This document shows positions 16,824 through 26,200 of a DNA stretch of 64,000 nt, piece after piece. Numbering within the stretch: position 1 is the stretch's first letter; each line of letters opens with the position of its first letter. The stretch spans positions 1-64,000 of the forward strand of contig JALHOZ010000020.1 in the NCBI GenBank assembly GCA_022842725.1, in the 5' to 3' direction. The notes under the pieces are model-generated. The model was given only the letters and a program-made list of their open reading frames with translations. It was not told where the DNA came from and did not search any database. The DNA comes from Saprospiraceae bacterium (GTDB taxonomy: Bacteria; Bacteroidota; Bacteroidia; Chitinophagales; Saprospiraceae). A program made the position numbers and the translations under genes.

Positions 16824-18407
16824 ATGTTTATGGCTTTTATCTTACCTGTTTTGTCATTGGCTCCTTTCAGTGGTACCTGGGATCGTGATCGTGCAGCCCA
16901 CCTTTTGAGAAGAACCACATTCGGCGCAAGCCTGGATCAAATCAATGAATTTGCCTCTTTGTCTGTCGATCAGTGTGTGGACAGACTGACAGCAGATACC
17001 ACACTGCCTGATCCTCCGGTCAATACCAATTATGATGCAGACCCGGATGTTCCGATCGGACAAACCTGGGTGGATAAAGGCATAAGCCAGGGTGTCAACG
17101 GATATCGAAGACGTTCTCTGAATAATTGGTCGATAGAACTCATGACCAAAAACAATCTCCACCTCCGCGAAAAAATGACTTTGTTCTGGCACAACCATTT
17201 TGTGGTTGCAGACAACGGGGATCCGAGGGTTTTGTACTTCTACATCAACAAAATCAGGTCTATGGCCCTGGGCAACTTCCGGGAAATGACCAACGTGATT
17301 ACCATTGACAATGCCATGCTCGAATATCTCAACGGTAGAGACAATACCCGTCAGGCACCCAATGAAAATTACGCCCGCGAGCTCCTCGAACTGTTTACCT
17401 TGGGGAAAGGAAATTCAGTCGGCAACGGCGACTATACCACGTACACGGAGACAGACATCAAAGAAATCGCCAGAGTACTTACCGGATGGGTGGATACAAG
17501 AGCTACGCTTCCTATCAGAGCAGAATTCAGACCCAATCGTCACGATACCGGTACCAAAACGCTTTCTCACCGGTTCAACAATGCCGTCATACAAAATGCC
17601 AACGAAAATGAATATAAAAACCTCATAGATCTGATTTTTACCAGAGAAGAAGTTGCTACGTTTATCTGCAAAAAATTATATGCATGGTTTGTTAATCTGA
17701 ATGTTACGGATGAAGTTAAACAAACTGTCATTGCGCCAATGGCAGACCTGCTCAGACAAAATAATTATAATGTAAAGCCGGTTTTAATGGCTTTGCTGAA
17801 AAGTCAACATTTTTATGATGGATGTAATGAAGGAAGTCTGGTCAAAAATCCGATAGATTTTATAATGGGGCCCATCAATCTTTTTTCTATACCGGTTACC
17901 GAAGATGTTTCTATCAAAGATCGGGTATTAGGTGGTTTGTACGGTCTTTCCGTCACGCAACAAATGGCGTATTATCAGTCACCTTCAGTGGCAGGATGGC
18001 AGGCTTTTTATCAGGCGCCGCTTTATGATAAATTGTGGCTCAACTCATTTTCTCTGCCTTCACGAAAAGTATATACCGATGCCATAGCCAATACGGGACT
18101 TCCTTACGGAACGTACAGATTACAGATTGATCCGGTTTCCGTTGTTGAAAAATGTTCCGATCCGACAAGCCCGATTAAACTGATCGAAGAACTCCGCATT
18201 CTTTTTGCTCCTCAATATTATGCTCCCAATCAGATCAATGTTTTGGAAGAAATCCTGCTCGGAACGGACAATGCCACACAATGGGCGGCAAAATGGAATA
18301 ATTATGTAGCTGATCCGACCAATGCCACCAAAAAACAGGCGGTGACGATCAAATTGCGACCTCTCTTTACCTATATGATGCGCATGCCATCTTTCCAATT
18401 AAGTTAA
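16824..18407 (+). CDS. DUF1800 family protein
   Basis: A 527-residue protein clearly of the DUF1800 family. It has the N-terminal RDRAAHLLRRTTFGAS motif, FWHNHFVV, RDNTRQAPNENYARELLELF and DIKEIARVLTGW, in that order and at family spacing (about 450-600 residues). These proteins are nearly always encoded beside a DUF1501 protein, as here (33 bp gap to 18441), and occur in Bacteroidota, Planctomycetota and others; their biochemical role is not established. The hydrophobic start (MFMAFILPVLSLAPFSG) may act as a signal sequence; a second ATG lies two codons later. The pair probably works together outside the cytoplasm, since the partner carries an export signal and T9SS tail. Confidence 0.9.
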   Translation: MFMAFILPVLSLAPFSGTWDRDRAAHLLRRTTFGASLDQINEFASLSVDQCVDRLTADTTLPDPPVNTNYDADPDVPIGQTWVDKGISQGVNGYRRRSLNNWSIELMTKNNLHLREKMTLFWHNHFVVADNGDPRVLYFYINKIRSMALGNFREMTNVITIDNAMLEYLNGRDNTRQAPNENYARELLELFTLGKGNSVGNGDYTTYTETDIKEIARVLTGWVDTRATLPIRAEFRPNRHDTGTKTLSHRFNNAVIQNANENEYKNLIDLIFTREEVATFICKKLYAWFVNLNVTDEVKQTVIAPMADLLRQNNYNVKPVLMALLKSQHFYDGCNEGSLVKNPIDFIMGPINLFSIPVTEDVSIKDRVLGGLYGLSVTQQMAYYQSPSVAGWQAFYQAPLYDKLWLNSFSLPSRKVYTDAIANTGLPYGTYRLQIDPVSVVEKCSDPTSPIKLIEELRILFAPQYYAPNQINVLEEILLGTDNATQWAAKWNNYVADPTNATKKQAVTIKLRPLFTYMMRMPSFQLS

Positions 18408-18440
18408 AAAATCATTACCCAACCTATAAAACACAACGAT

Positions 18441-19988
18441 ATGAAACGCAGACAATTTATACAAACAGGATCTCTGGTCACTCTGCCTATTCTTCTTAGT
18501 GGCATGGAAGTAACTGCTATCAGCAGGTCTTCTTTGTTCAACTTAGTCAACGGTGATGATGATAAAGTTTTGGTATTGATTCAGCTCAACGGTGGAAATG
18601 ATGGTTTGAATATGGTCATTCCGAGAGATCAGTATAGTGGACTCACACAGGTAAGACATACGTTGGTCCTTCCGGAAAATCAAGTATTGCAACTGACTGA
18701 CAAAACCGGTTTGCATGCAAAAATGACCGGTATGCAACAATTGTTTCAGGAAGGAAAACTGGCTGTTTTACAATCTGTGGGATATCCCGATCAGAACCGA
18801 TCGCATTTCCGTTCTACCGATATATGGACCACAGCCTCTGATTCAGATGAATTTTTGACAACCGGTTGGTTGGGAAGATATTTGGATTTGAAATATCCCG
18901 GGTATCCGGTAGGTTATCCGAATGATGAACATCCTGATCCGTTTGCCGTTACCTTGGGTACAGTAGTTTCAGAAACCTGTCAGGGACCTTCAACCAATTA
19001 TAGTTTTGCCCTTGTCAATGAAGCTTCCGTAAGAATCATTGAAGAAACGGTAGGGCCGGCAGGTTTTGTTGCCTGTTATGGAGAAGAATTGTCGTATATC
19101 AAAACAGCCATCGAACAATCCAATGCGTATGCAAGCCGCGTTTTAACATCTTTTGACCAGGGCAATACGATGGCGACCTATCCGGATTCCAATCTGGCCA
19201 GACAATTGCAAACCGTTGCCAACCTCATTTCCGGAGGTTTAAAAACCAAAATATATGTTGTTTCTATCGGTGGTTTTGATACCCATGCCAATCAGGTGAT
19301 GATCGATGATACCATCAATGGTGGTCATGCTGATTTGTTGCAAACCGTTTCTGACGCTGTCAATGCTTTTATGAAAGATCTTGAAACCTTAGGCATCAGT
19401 GAAAGGGTGATGGGTATGACATTTTCAGAATTCGGTCGACAAATCCGGGCCAACAACAGTTACGGAACAGACCATGGAACTGCCGCTCCGTTGATGGTTT
19501 TTGGTTCTTGTGTGGACAGTAAAATATTTGGTGAAAACCCCGTCATTGACGAATCCATAGCTCCTCAGGAAGGTGTTCCTATGCAGTTTGATTTCAGATC
19601 CGTTTATGCCACCATGTTGGTCAACTGGTTGGGTGCTTCGGAAGACGACGTCAGACAGGTTCTTTTTAATGACTTTACGTTGATACCTTTTGTGAAAGAT
19701 TGTGCAACCAGTTCGGCGACTTACCAGACAGATCAACCGATCACTGCGATTGTAACGCCCAATCCGGCTTCTGAAAACATTCAGATAGAGTGGGAGAGCG
19801 CCGGCGGAGATACCCGGATCACCATCATGAATGCCACAGGAGCATTGGTTGAAACCGTAACGGAAAAAAATATTTTTGCCGGCACACAAAAGCTGAATAA
19901 ATATATAGGCCATTATGCACCCGGTTCCTATTTTGTGTACATTACAGATGGAAAACGTTCCGGAACTGTCAAGTGGGTGAAGATATAA
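18441..19988 (+). CDS. DUF1501 family protein with T9SS sorting domain
   Basis: A 515-residue protein in an operon with the DUF1800 gene. The start MKRRQFIQTGSLVTLPILLSG has a twin-arginine-like RRQFIQ before a hydrophobic stretch, so Tat export is possible. DUF1501 hallmarks follow: LVLIQLNGGNDGLNMVIPRD, SHFRSTDIW, VVSIGGFDTHANQ, FSEFGRQIRANNS and DHGTAAPLMVFG. The family has an alkaline-phosphatase/sulfatase-like fold, though its substrate is unknown. Residues 435-515 (AIVTPNPASENIQIEWES ... APGSYFVYITDGKRSGTVKWVKI) form a Por sorting domain, predicting surface delivery by type IX secretion. A strong terminator closes the operon at 20021. Confidence 0.9.
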   Translation: MKRRQFIQTGSLVTLPILLSGMEVTAISRSSLFNLVNGDDDKVLVLIQLNGGNDGLNMVIPRDQYSGLTQVRHTLVLPENQVLQLTDKTGLHAKMTGMQQLFQEGKLAVLQSVGYPDQNRSHFRSTDIWTTASDSDEFLTTGWLGRYLDLKYPGYPVGYPNDEHPDPFAVTLGTVVSETCQGPSTNYSFALVNEASVRIIEETVGPAGFVACYGEELSYIKTAIEQSNAYASRVLTSFDQGNTMATYPDSNLARQLQTVANLISGGLKTKIYVVSIGGFDTHANQVMIDDTINGGHADLLQTVSDAVNAFMKDLETLGISERVMGMTFSEFGRQIRANNSYGTDHGTAAPLMVFGSCVDSKIFGENPVIDESIAPQEGVPMQFDFRSVYATMLVNWLGASEDDVRQVLFNDFTLIPFVKDCATSSATYQTDQPITAIVTPNPASENIQIEWESAGGDTRITIMNATGALVETVTEKNIFAGTQKLNKYIGHYAPGSYFVYITDGKRSGTVKWVKI

Positions 19989-20020
19989 ACTAACAAATTA
20001 CATTTTTTATACCTTTCAAA

Positions 20021-20085
20021 AGAGGATAAGTCGACGAAGATGTTGTGTGATAAATACATCTTCAGAGGTTTGTCCTCTTTTTTTT
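20021..20085 (+). terminator. Terminator of the DUF1800/DUF1501 operon
   Basis: The outer stem AGAGGA (20021-20026) pairs with TCCTCT (20073-20078) and the inner stem GAAGATGT (20036-20043) with ACATCTTC (20056-20063), followed by a run of eight Ts. Confidence 0.85.
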
Positions 20086-20389
20086 GTTGGATAACTTTTT
20101 ATGAAAAAGGTGAATGTTAAGTTATTTGAAAAAAGGAAAAAATTCAAAATAAAGTTTTGGCGGACCTTTTGCGGCTACGTCGAACCAACTCCACAATTTA
20201 TCATCTCAAAACCTCAACAAATTCAAAGATTTATTTTCAGGGGTCAAAACTATTTTCTGCGTTTTTGTTGTGATATCAGTAAATTTACCATATTTGTCAG
20301 TAATTTTTTTTATTTTGAAATACCAAACCACATACCATTTATCAAATATTTTTTGCCATACAGAAAGATGGGCGGGTTTTTGGTTTTTT

Positions 20390-23092
20390 ATGATGCTATT
20401 TTTTTCTATTCCTTCGGCCAATGCCCAAAGGATTCAGTTTTCCAAACAGACAAATCTGATACGTTACGTTACCGGAACCATGGGACAGGCTAAATGTGCT
20501 GCTGATATGAACGGGGACGGTCTGGATGACATTACCAGGGTTTCCGGAAAAGGTATTTTTATTGATTTTCAGCAGAAAGATGGAACTTTTAAACATCAGT
20601 TTTTTCCTATGCCGGTTCAAACACTTCCTAAATGGAGTGTCTGTGCCGGTGACTTGAATAATGATGGTCTCAACGACCTTGTTTTCGGAGGTATTTCCAG
20701 AGTTTCTTTTGTTTTTTCTGAATTTTATCAACATAAGTTCAGAGAAAAAGTGATGCCAGATCCGATTACGGCCCAAAGGTCAAATCTTATAGACCTGAAT
20801 GGGGATCATCTCCTTGATGTTTTTATCTGTAATGATGTCGGTATGTCTCTTCCATTCAGAAATGACGGGAACGAAACAATGGTTTATGATATTTCATTGG
20901 TCAGAACGTCTCCCCTCCCCGGAAATTACAGTTCGGTATGGACGGATTATAACAATGATGGCAAAACTGATGTCTACATTAGTAAATGTTTGCCGAACAC
21001 ATCTCCCGGACACCCGGCACGTACAAATCTCCTCTATAAAAATCTTGGCAACCAACAGTATGAAGAAGTGGGTGCTGTCGCAGGTGTTAATGATAATGCT
21101 CAATCCTGGACTACAGTTTCCGAAGATTTTGACCATGATGGCGATATGGATTTTCTGGTCATTAACCATGACGAAAAAAACAGGTTTTACCGTAACAACG
21201 GAAACGGAACGTTTTCAGATGTAATTTCTACTTCAGGCATAAACGAATCCGATTTGGGTGCATTCGAAGCATATGCCGGAGATTTTGACAATGATGGAAA
21301 TCTCGATATTATTTCTGAATTACAACAACCTATGTATTTCGGAAACGGAGACCTTACTTTTACAGGACAAAAACTTCCTTTTGTACCGGGAGCCATGGGT
21401 GATTTTAACAATGACGGATTTTTGGATATTACTTCACGAAGTGATGTGTGGATAAATGAAGGTAATAAAAACCATTATGTAAAGTTACAACTCAAAGGAT
21501 GGGAAAGTAATCATTCAGGTATTGGTTCAAAAATCCTGCTTACCTCCGGAGGAAAAACCCAAATCAGAGAATTAAGGGCAGGACAGAGTTATAGTCCGGC
21601 AAACTCTTTGGATGTTCATTTTGGTTTGGGAAAAGATACCCTCATCGAACAAATAAAAATAATATGGCCTTCAGGGACAGAAAGTGTTTTGTACGGACTA
21701 AAAGCTGATTCTACGTACATCATCCCCGAAGGGGTTTGTTTTCTTCCTTCTGATAGTCTGGAGCATGAAGGTACATTGAATCTGTGTCCCGGCAAAGTTT
21801 TGGGTCTGAGCCTTAAATCAAACTTCGCACAGTACCGATGGACAACAGGCGATACGACAAGGATTATTCATGCCAATAATCCGGGTTTGTATTATGTTAT
21901 GTACAGAGATGGTTTGGGTTGTACAGGTATCAGTGAAAAAATTCTTTTGCAAAACCCGGACGACAGATGGTTACCTTTTACCATATTGCCCGATGATACG
22001 TTGTTTTGTTACGGAGATACCGTTTTGTTGCAGTCTGAAAATGGTAATGTTTATTGGTCAAATGGTGTGTCAGAAACAACAACAATACAAATAACCGAAA
22101 CCGGCAACTATTTTTTTACCGCTGACTCCATTTGTGGCTCCGGATCATATTACTCACCTGCAAAGGATATTGTTTTTACTGAAGTTGCGGAACCCACCCT
22201 CAAAAATCAATTTGTATGGGGTATTGACTCTATCCTCATAGAACTGGCAGGAAATGACTGTATCTGGTTTGAAAATGAAAACGATGATATTCCAAAATAT
22301 ACAGGTTGTCGCCAAATATTTCCAAAAGATTTTGAGGGTAAAACCTTTTTTGTAGCAAACAGAAGTTCTCAGCAGGACAGGCACTATGAAGGAGGAAAAA
22401 CAGATACAATAGGGTTTTTTACCAATCAGGCAGAAATAAAAAAAATGTTTTTCACTATTCAAAAAAATATTTTTCTGAAAAGTGTAGATGTGTTTTTCAG
22501 AAATTTGGGTCAAAACAAAACCTTAAAAGTGATTATCGTTCAACCGTCAGGAGATTCGATCACCACTATTTTTTCTGATTTGAAAAACGGTAAAAATGAA
22601 ATTCTGCTTAATATCGGACTGCCTCCCGGAAATTACCTGATTTTTCCGGACAGATCAGATGCCCTTTTAAATATCGGGCAACTTGATTTTCCTTATCCTC
22701 TGCATACCTTTGGTTCAATAGATTCCTCTTCAACAGGACTAAATTTTTATCCTTATTTTTATAATTGGGAATTTGAAGTCGAAAGAAAACATTGTTTTTC
22801 ACCAAGGATTCCGGTTCTGATCAATACTACTTCTGTTGAAAACCAGGAAACGGATGATTTGGTAGTTTACCCTGTACCGACATCAGGGACAATACAGATA
22901 AAAGGTCGTCAAATTAACGCTGAAACCCGGGTAAAACTTTACACTTTGCAAGGTAAAAACCTTCCTGTTTCCATCAGGTGTGAAAACGGATATTGTTATT
23001 TAGAATTGGCAGGTATACCTCCCGGAATGTATGTAATCCATGTCTCCATTGATGGCAAAAATATTCAAAAAAGATTTGTGTTAACAGATTAA
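20390..23092 (+). CDS. CRTAC1-like FG-GAP/VCBS repeat protein with ASPIC/UnbV domain and T9SS tail
   Basis: From the ATG at 20390 (MMLFFSIPSANAQ) the product is 900 residues; the frame is open upstream to a GTG at 20270, so the start is uncertain. Residues 15-350 hold about six FG-GAP/VCBS repeats with calcium-binding DxNxDGxxD loops (DMNGDGLDD, DYNNDGKTD, DFDHDGDMD, DFDNDGNLD, DFNNDGFLD), which build a beta-propeller. An ASPIC/UnbV domain follows (VKLQLKGWESNHSGIGSKI, IKIIWPSG). A Cys-poor Ig-like part with WTTGDTTRIIHANNPGLYYV comes next. The final 80 residues (VVYPVPTSGTIQIKGRQI ... PPGMYVIHVSIDGK) are a Por sorting domain. The likely role is surface adhesion or binding, calcium-stabilised. 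Confidence 0.85.
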   Translation: MMLFFSIPSANAQRIQFSKQTNLIRYVTGTMGQAKCAADMNGDGLDDITRVSGKGIFIDFQQKDGTFKHQFFPMPVQTLPKWSVCAGDLNNDGLNDLVFGGISRVSFVFSEFYQHKFREKVMPDPITAQRSNLIDLNGDHLLDVFICNDVGMSLPFRNDGNETMVYDISLVRTSPLPGNYSSVWTDYNNDGKTDVYISKCLPNTSPGHPARTNLLYKNLGNQQYEEVGAVAGVNDNAQSWTTVSEDFDHDGDMDFLVINHDEKNRFYRNNGNGTFSDVISTSGINESDLGAFEAYAGDFDNDGNLDIISELQQPMYFGNGDLTFTGQKLPFVPGAMGDFNNDGFLDITSRSDVWINEGNKNHYVKLQLKGWESNHSGIGSKILLTSGGKTQIRELRAGQSYSPANSLDVHFGLGKDTLIEQIKIIWPSGTESVLYGLKADSTYIIPEGVCFLPSDSLEHEGTLNLCPGKVLGLSLKSNFAQYRWTTGDTTRIIHANNPGLYYVMYRDGLGCTGISEKILLQNPDDRWLPFTILPDDTLFCYGDTVLLQSENGNVYWSNGVSETTTIQITETGNYFFTADSICGSGSYYSPAKDIVFTEVAEPTLKNQFVWGIDSILIELAGNDCIWFENENDDIPKYTGCRQIFPKDFEGKTFFVANRSSQQDRHYEGGKTDTIGFFTNQAEIKKMFFTIQKNIFLKSVDVFFRNLGQNKTLKVIIVQPSGDSITTIFSDLKNGKNEILLNIGLPPGNYLIFPDRSDALLNIGQLDFPYPLHTFGSIDSSSTGLNFYPYFYNWEFEVERKHCFSPRIPVLINTTSVENQETDDLVVYPVPTSGTIQIKGRQINAETRVKLYTLQGKNLPVSIRCENGYCYLELAGIPPGMYVIHVSIDGKNIQKRFVLTD

Positions 23093-23221
23093 ATGTCTTG
23101 CCTGGCATCCACATTGTCTGTTCTGGAAAGATGATTATCCGATTCGGTTAAAATCATGTTTTGAAAAAACAATAATATTCTATATTGCGGACAGTTTTGT
23201 CATTCTATATAATATTCATTT

Positions 23222-26200
23222 TTGTTTTTCAAATCTGTTACATATCATGTTTTACTTACGGTGATCTTTTTGACAGCCGTATTAAGTATGCCGCAGTTTT
23301 TGGCAGCTCAGGTTCATTGCAAAGTTTTGATTTTTATCGAACCGGACTTATGTGATGACAACAATGTTATATTACATGCGGCTCCTTGGAATTATACACC
23401 ACCGTTTACCTATTTATGGTCGACTTCAGAAACGACCCAGGATATTTCAGTTCCTGCAGGATCGGGCACTTATTCAGTCACCATTTCTGATTCAAATGGA
23501 TGTACTGCTGCCCACAGCGTTGATCTTAATGCTTTCAATTTTACATTTAACATACAACAATACGGCGGCTGTCCGAATGAAGGAATTCAATTGACGATTG
23601 ATTGGCATGATTTTACCAATCCCGGCAATTATGAATTTTTATGGTCAAACGGAGATATGACCAGTGTGGCTACGGTAACCACTCCGGGAAATTATTCAGT
23701 CACTATTACAGATCCTGATACCGGTTGTTCTGCAGTAAGAGATATTGATGTGGTGATCTATCCGGAACCAATACCCGTCATTAATGGTCCAATGAATTTG
23801 TGTTCAGGTCAAACTGCCGTTTTGACGCTGTCAGGAGGGCCATTTAGTTCTATATATTGGTTTCCCGGAGGTTGGGATACTGAAACCGTAACCATTACAG
23901 AACCCGATGTATATACCGTTACCGTTTACAACGATTTTGGGTGTATGGGTATGGCAACATTCGAAGTTCTGCCCGGAGGTATCGATCCGATATTGTCCGG
24001 ACCAATGTTTATGTGTAATGGGCAGGATGTAACCCTTTTTGTTGTCAATGAAAATGATTTTGATGATTTTTTATGGAGCAATGGAGAAACCAGCGCTTCT
24101 ATCGTTGTGAATACACCCGGAATTTACGAAATTACAGTAACAGATGTTAATAATTGTACTTCTTTTGGACAGATTGAAGTATTAGAAAATATATTCACCA
24201 TTGATGAAGTGATCACCGCCAATACTTCCTGCGCCACGCCAAACGGAAGTATCGATGTCACGGTCAGCCCTTCGGGAACGTATACCTTCATCTGGTCAAA
24301 CGGCGCGACAAGTGAAGATATCACTTCCCTTTCCGTTGGCGATTATATGGTTACGGTGAGCGACGGAAATGGTTGTTCTTCGATAGAAACTTTTATGGTG
24401 GCCAATAATACCACTACGCCGACGATTCAATCTACGGTCACACCTTCCACCTGCGGTTTGCCCAACGGAAGTATCGATCTTACTATTACTCCTTCCGCAA
24501 GTTATACGTTTATCTGGTCCAACGGCGCTACCACTGAAGATCTATCCAATCTCGCGGTGGGAATGTATTCCGTCACGGTCACTAATCAGGAAGGATGTTC
24601 GGCCCTCTCCACATTTGAAATCATCAACAACAATACCTCATTTTCGGTAACGGCTATAACTACCGCCAATACTTCCTGCACCTCGCCAAACGGAAGTATT
24701 GATATTACAGTCAACCCTTCAGGAACATATACCTTTATTTGGTCAAACGGTGCCACAAGTGAAGATATCACTTCCCTTTCCGGTGGCGATTACGTTGTTA
24801 CGGTGAGCGACGGAAATGGTTGTTCTTCAGTAGAAACTTTTATGGTGGCCAATAATACCATTACGCCGACGATTCAATCTACGGTCACACCTGCTACCTG
24901 CGGTATGTCCAACGGAAGTATCGATCTTACCATTATCCCTTCAGGAAGTTATACAATTGTCTGGTCCAACGGCGCAACAACAGAAGACCTGGCCAATCTC
25001 GTGGTAGGAATGTATTCCGTCACGGTCACCAATCCGGAAGGATGTTCGGCGTCATCCACGATTGAAATTATCAACAACAATACATCATTTTCTGTCACGG
25101 CTATGACTACCACCAATACTTCCTGCACCACACCAAACGGAAGTATCAATGTCACGGTCAGTCCAACGGGAACGTATACGTTTATCTGGTCCAACGGCGC
25201 GACAAGTGAAGATATCACTTCCCTTTCCGGTGGCGATTACTTGGTTACGGTGAGCGACGGAAATGGTTGTTCTTCATTAGAAACTTTTATAGTTACTAAT
25301 AATACCATTACGCCGACGATTCAATCTACGGTCATACCTTCCATCTGCGGTATGCCCAACGGAAGTATCGATCTTACCATTATCCCTTCAGGAAGTTATA
25401 CAATTGTCTGGTCCAACGGCGCTACCACTGAAGATCTATCCAATCTCGCGGTGGGAATGTATTCCGTCACCGTCACCAGTCCGGAAGGATGTTTTGTTTT
25501 AACCACGATTGAAATCCTCAACAACAATACATCATTTTCCGTCACGGCTCTCATCACAGCCAATACTTCCTGCACCACACCAAACGGAAGTATCGATCTC
25601 ACGGTCAGCCCTTCGGGAACGTATACCTTCATTTGGTCAAACGGCGCTACTAGTGAAGATATAATTTCCCTTTCCGTTGGCGATTACGTGGTCACGGTGA
25701 GCGACGGAAATGGTTGTTCTTCGATTGAAACTTTTATGGTGGCCAATAATACCAATACGCCGACGATTCAATCTACGGTCACACCTTCCACCTGCGGTTT
25801 GTCCAACGGTAGTATAGATCTCACCATTACACCGTCCGGAAGTTATACGTTTGTCTGGTCCAACGGCGCTACGACAGAAGACCTGTCCAATCTCAGTGTA
25901 GGAATGTATTCCGTCACGGTCACCAATCCGGAAGGATGTTCGGCGTCATCCACGATTGAAATCCTCAACAACAATACATCATTTTCGGTAACGGCTATGA
26001 CTACCGCCAATACTTCCTGCACCACACTAAATGGAAGTATCAATCTCACGGTCAGCCCTCCAGGAACATATACCTTCATCTGGTCAAATGCCGCCACAAG
26101 TGAAGATATCACTTCTCTTTACGGTGGCGATTACATGGTTACGGTAAGTGACGGAAATGGTTGTTCTTCGATAGAAACTTTGATGGTGGCCAATAATACC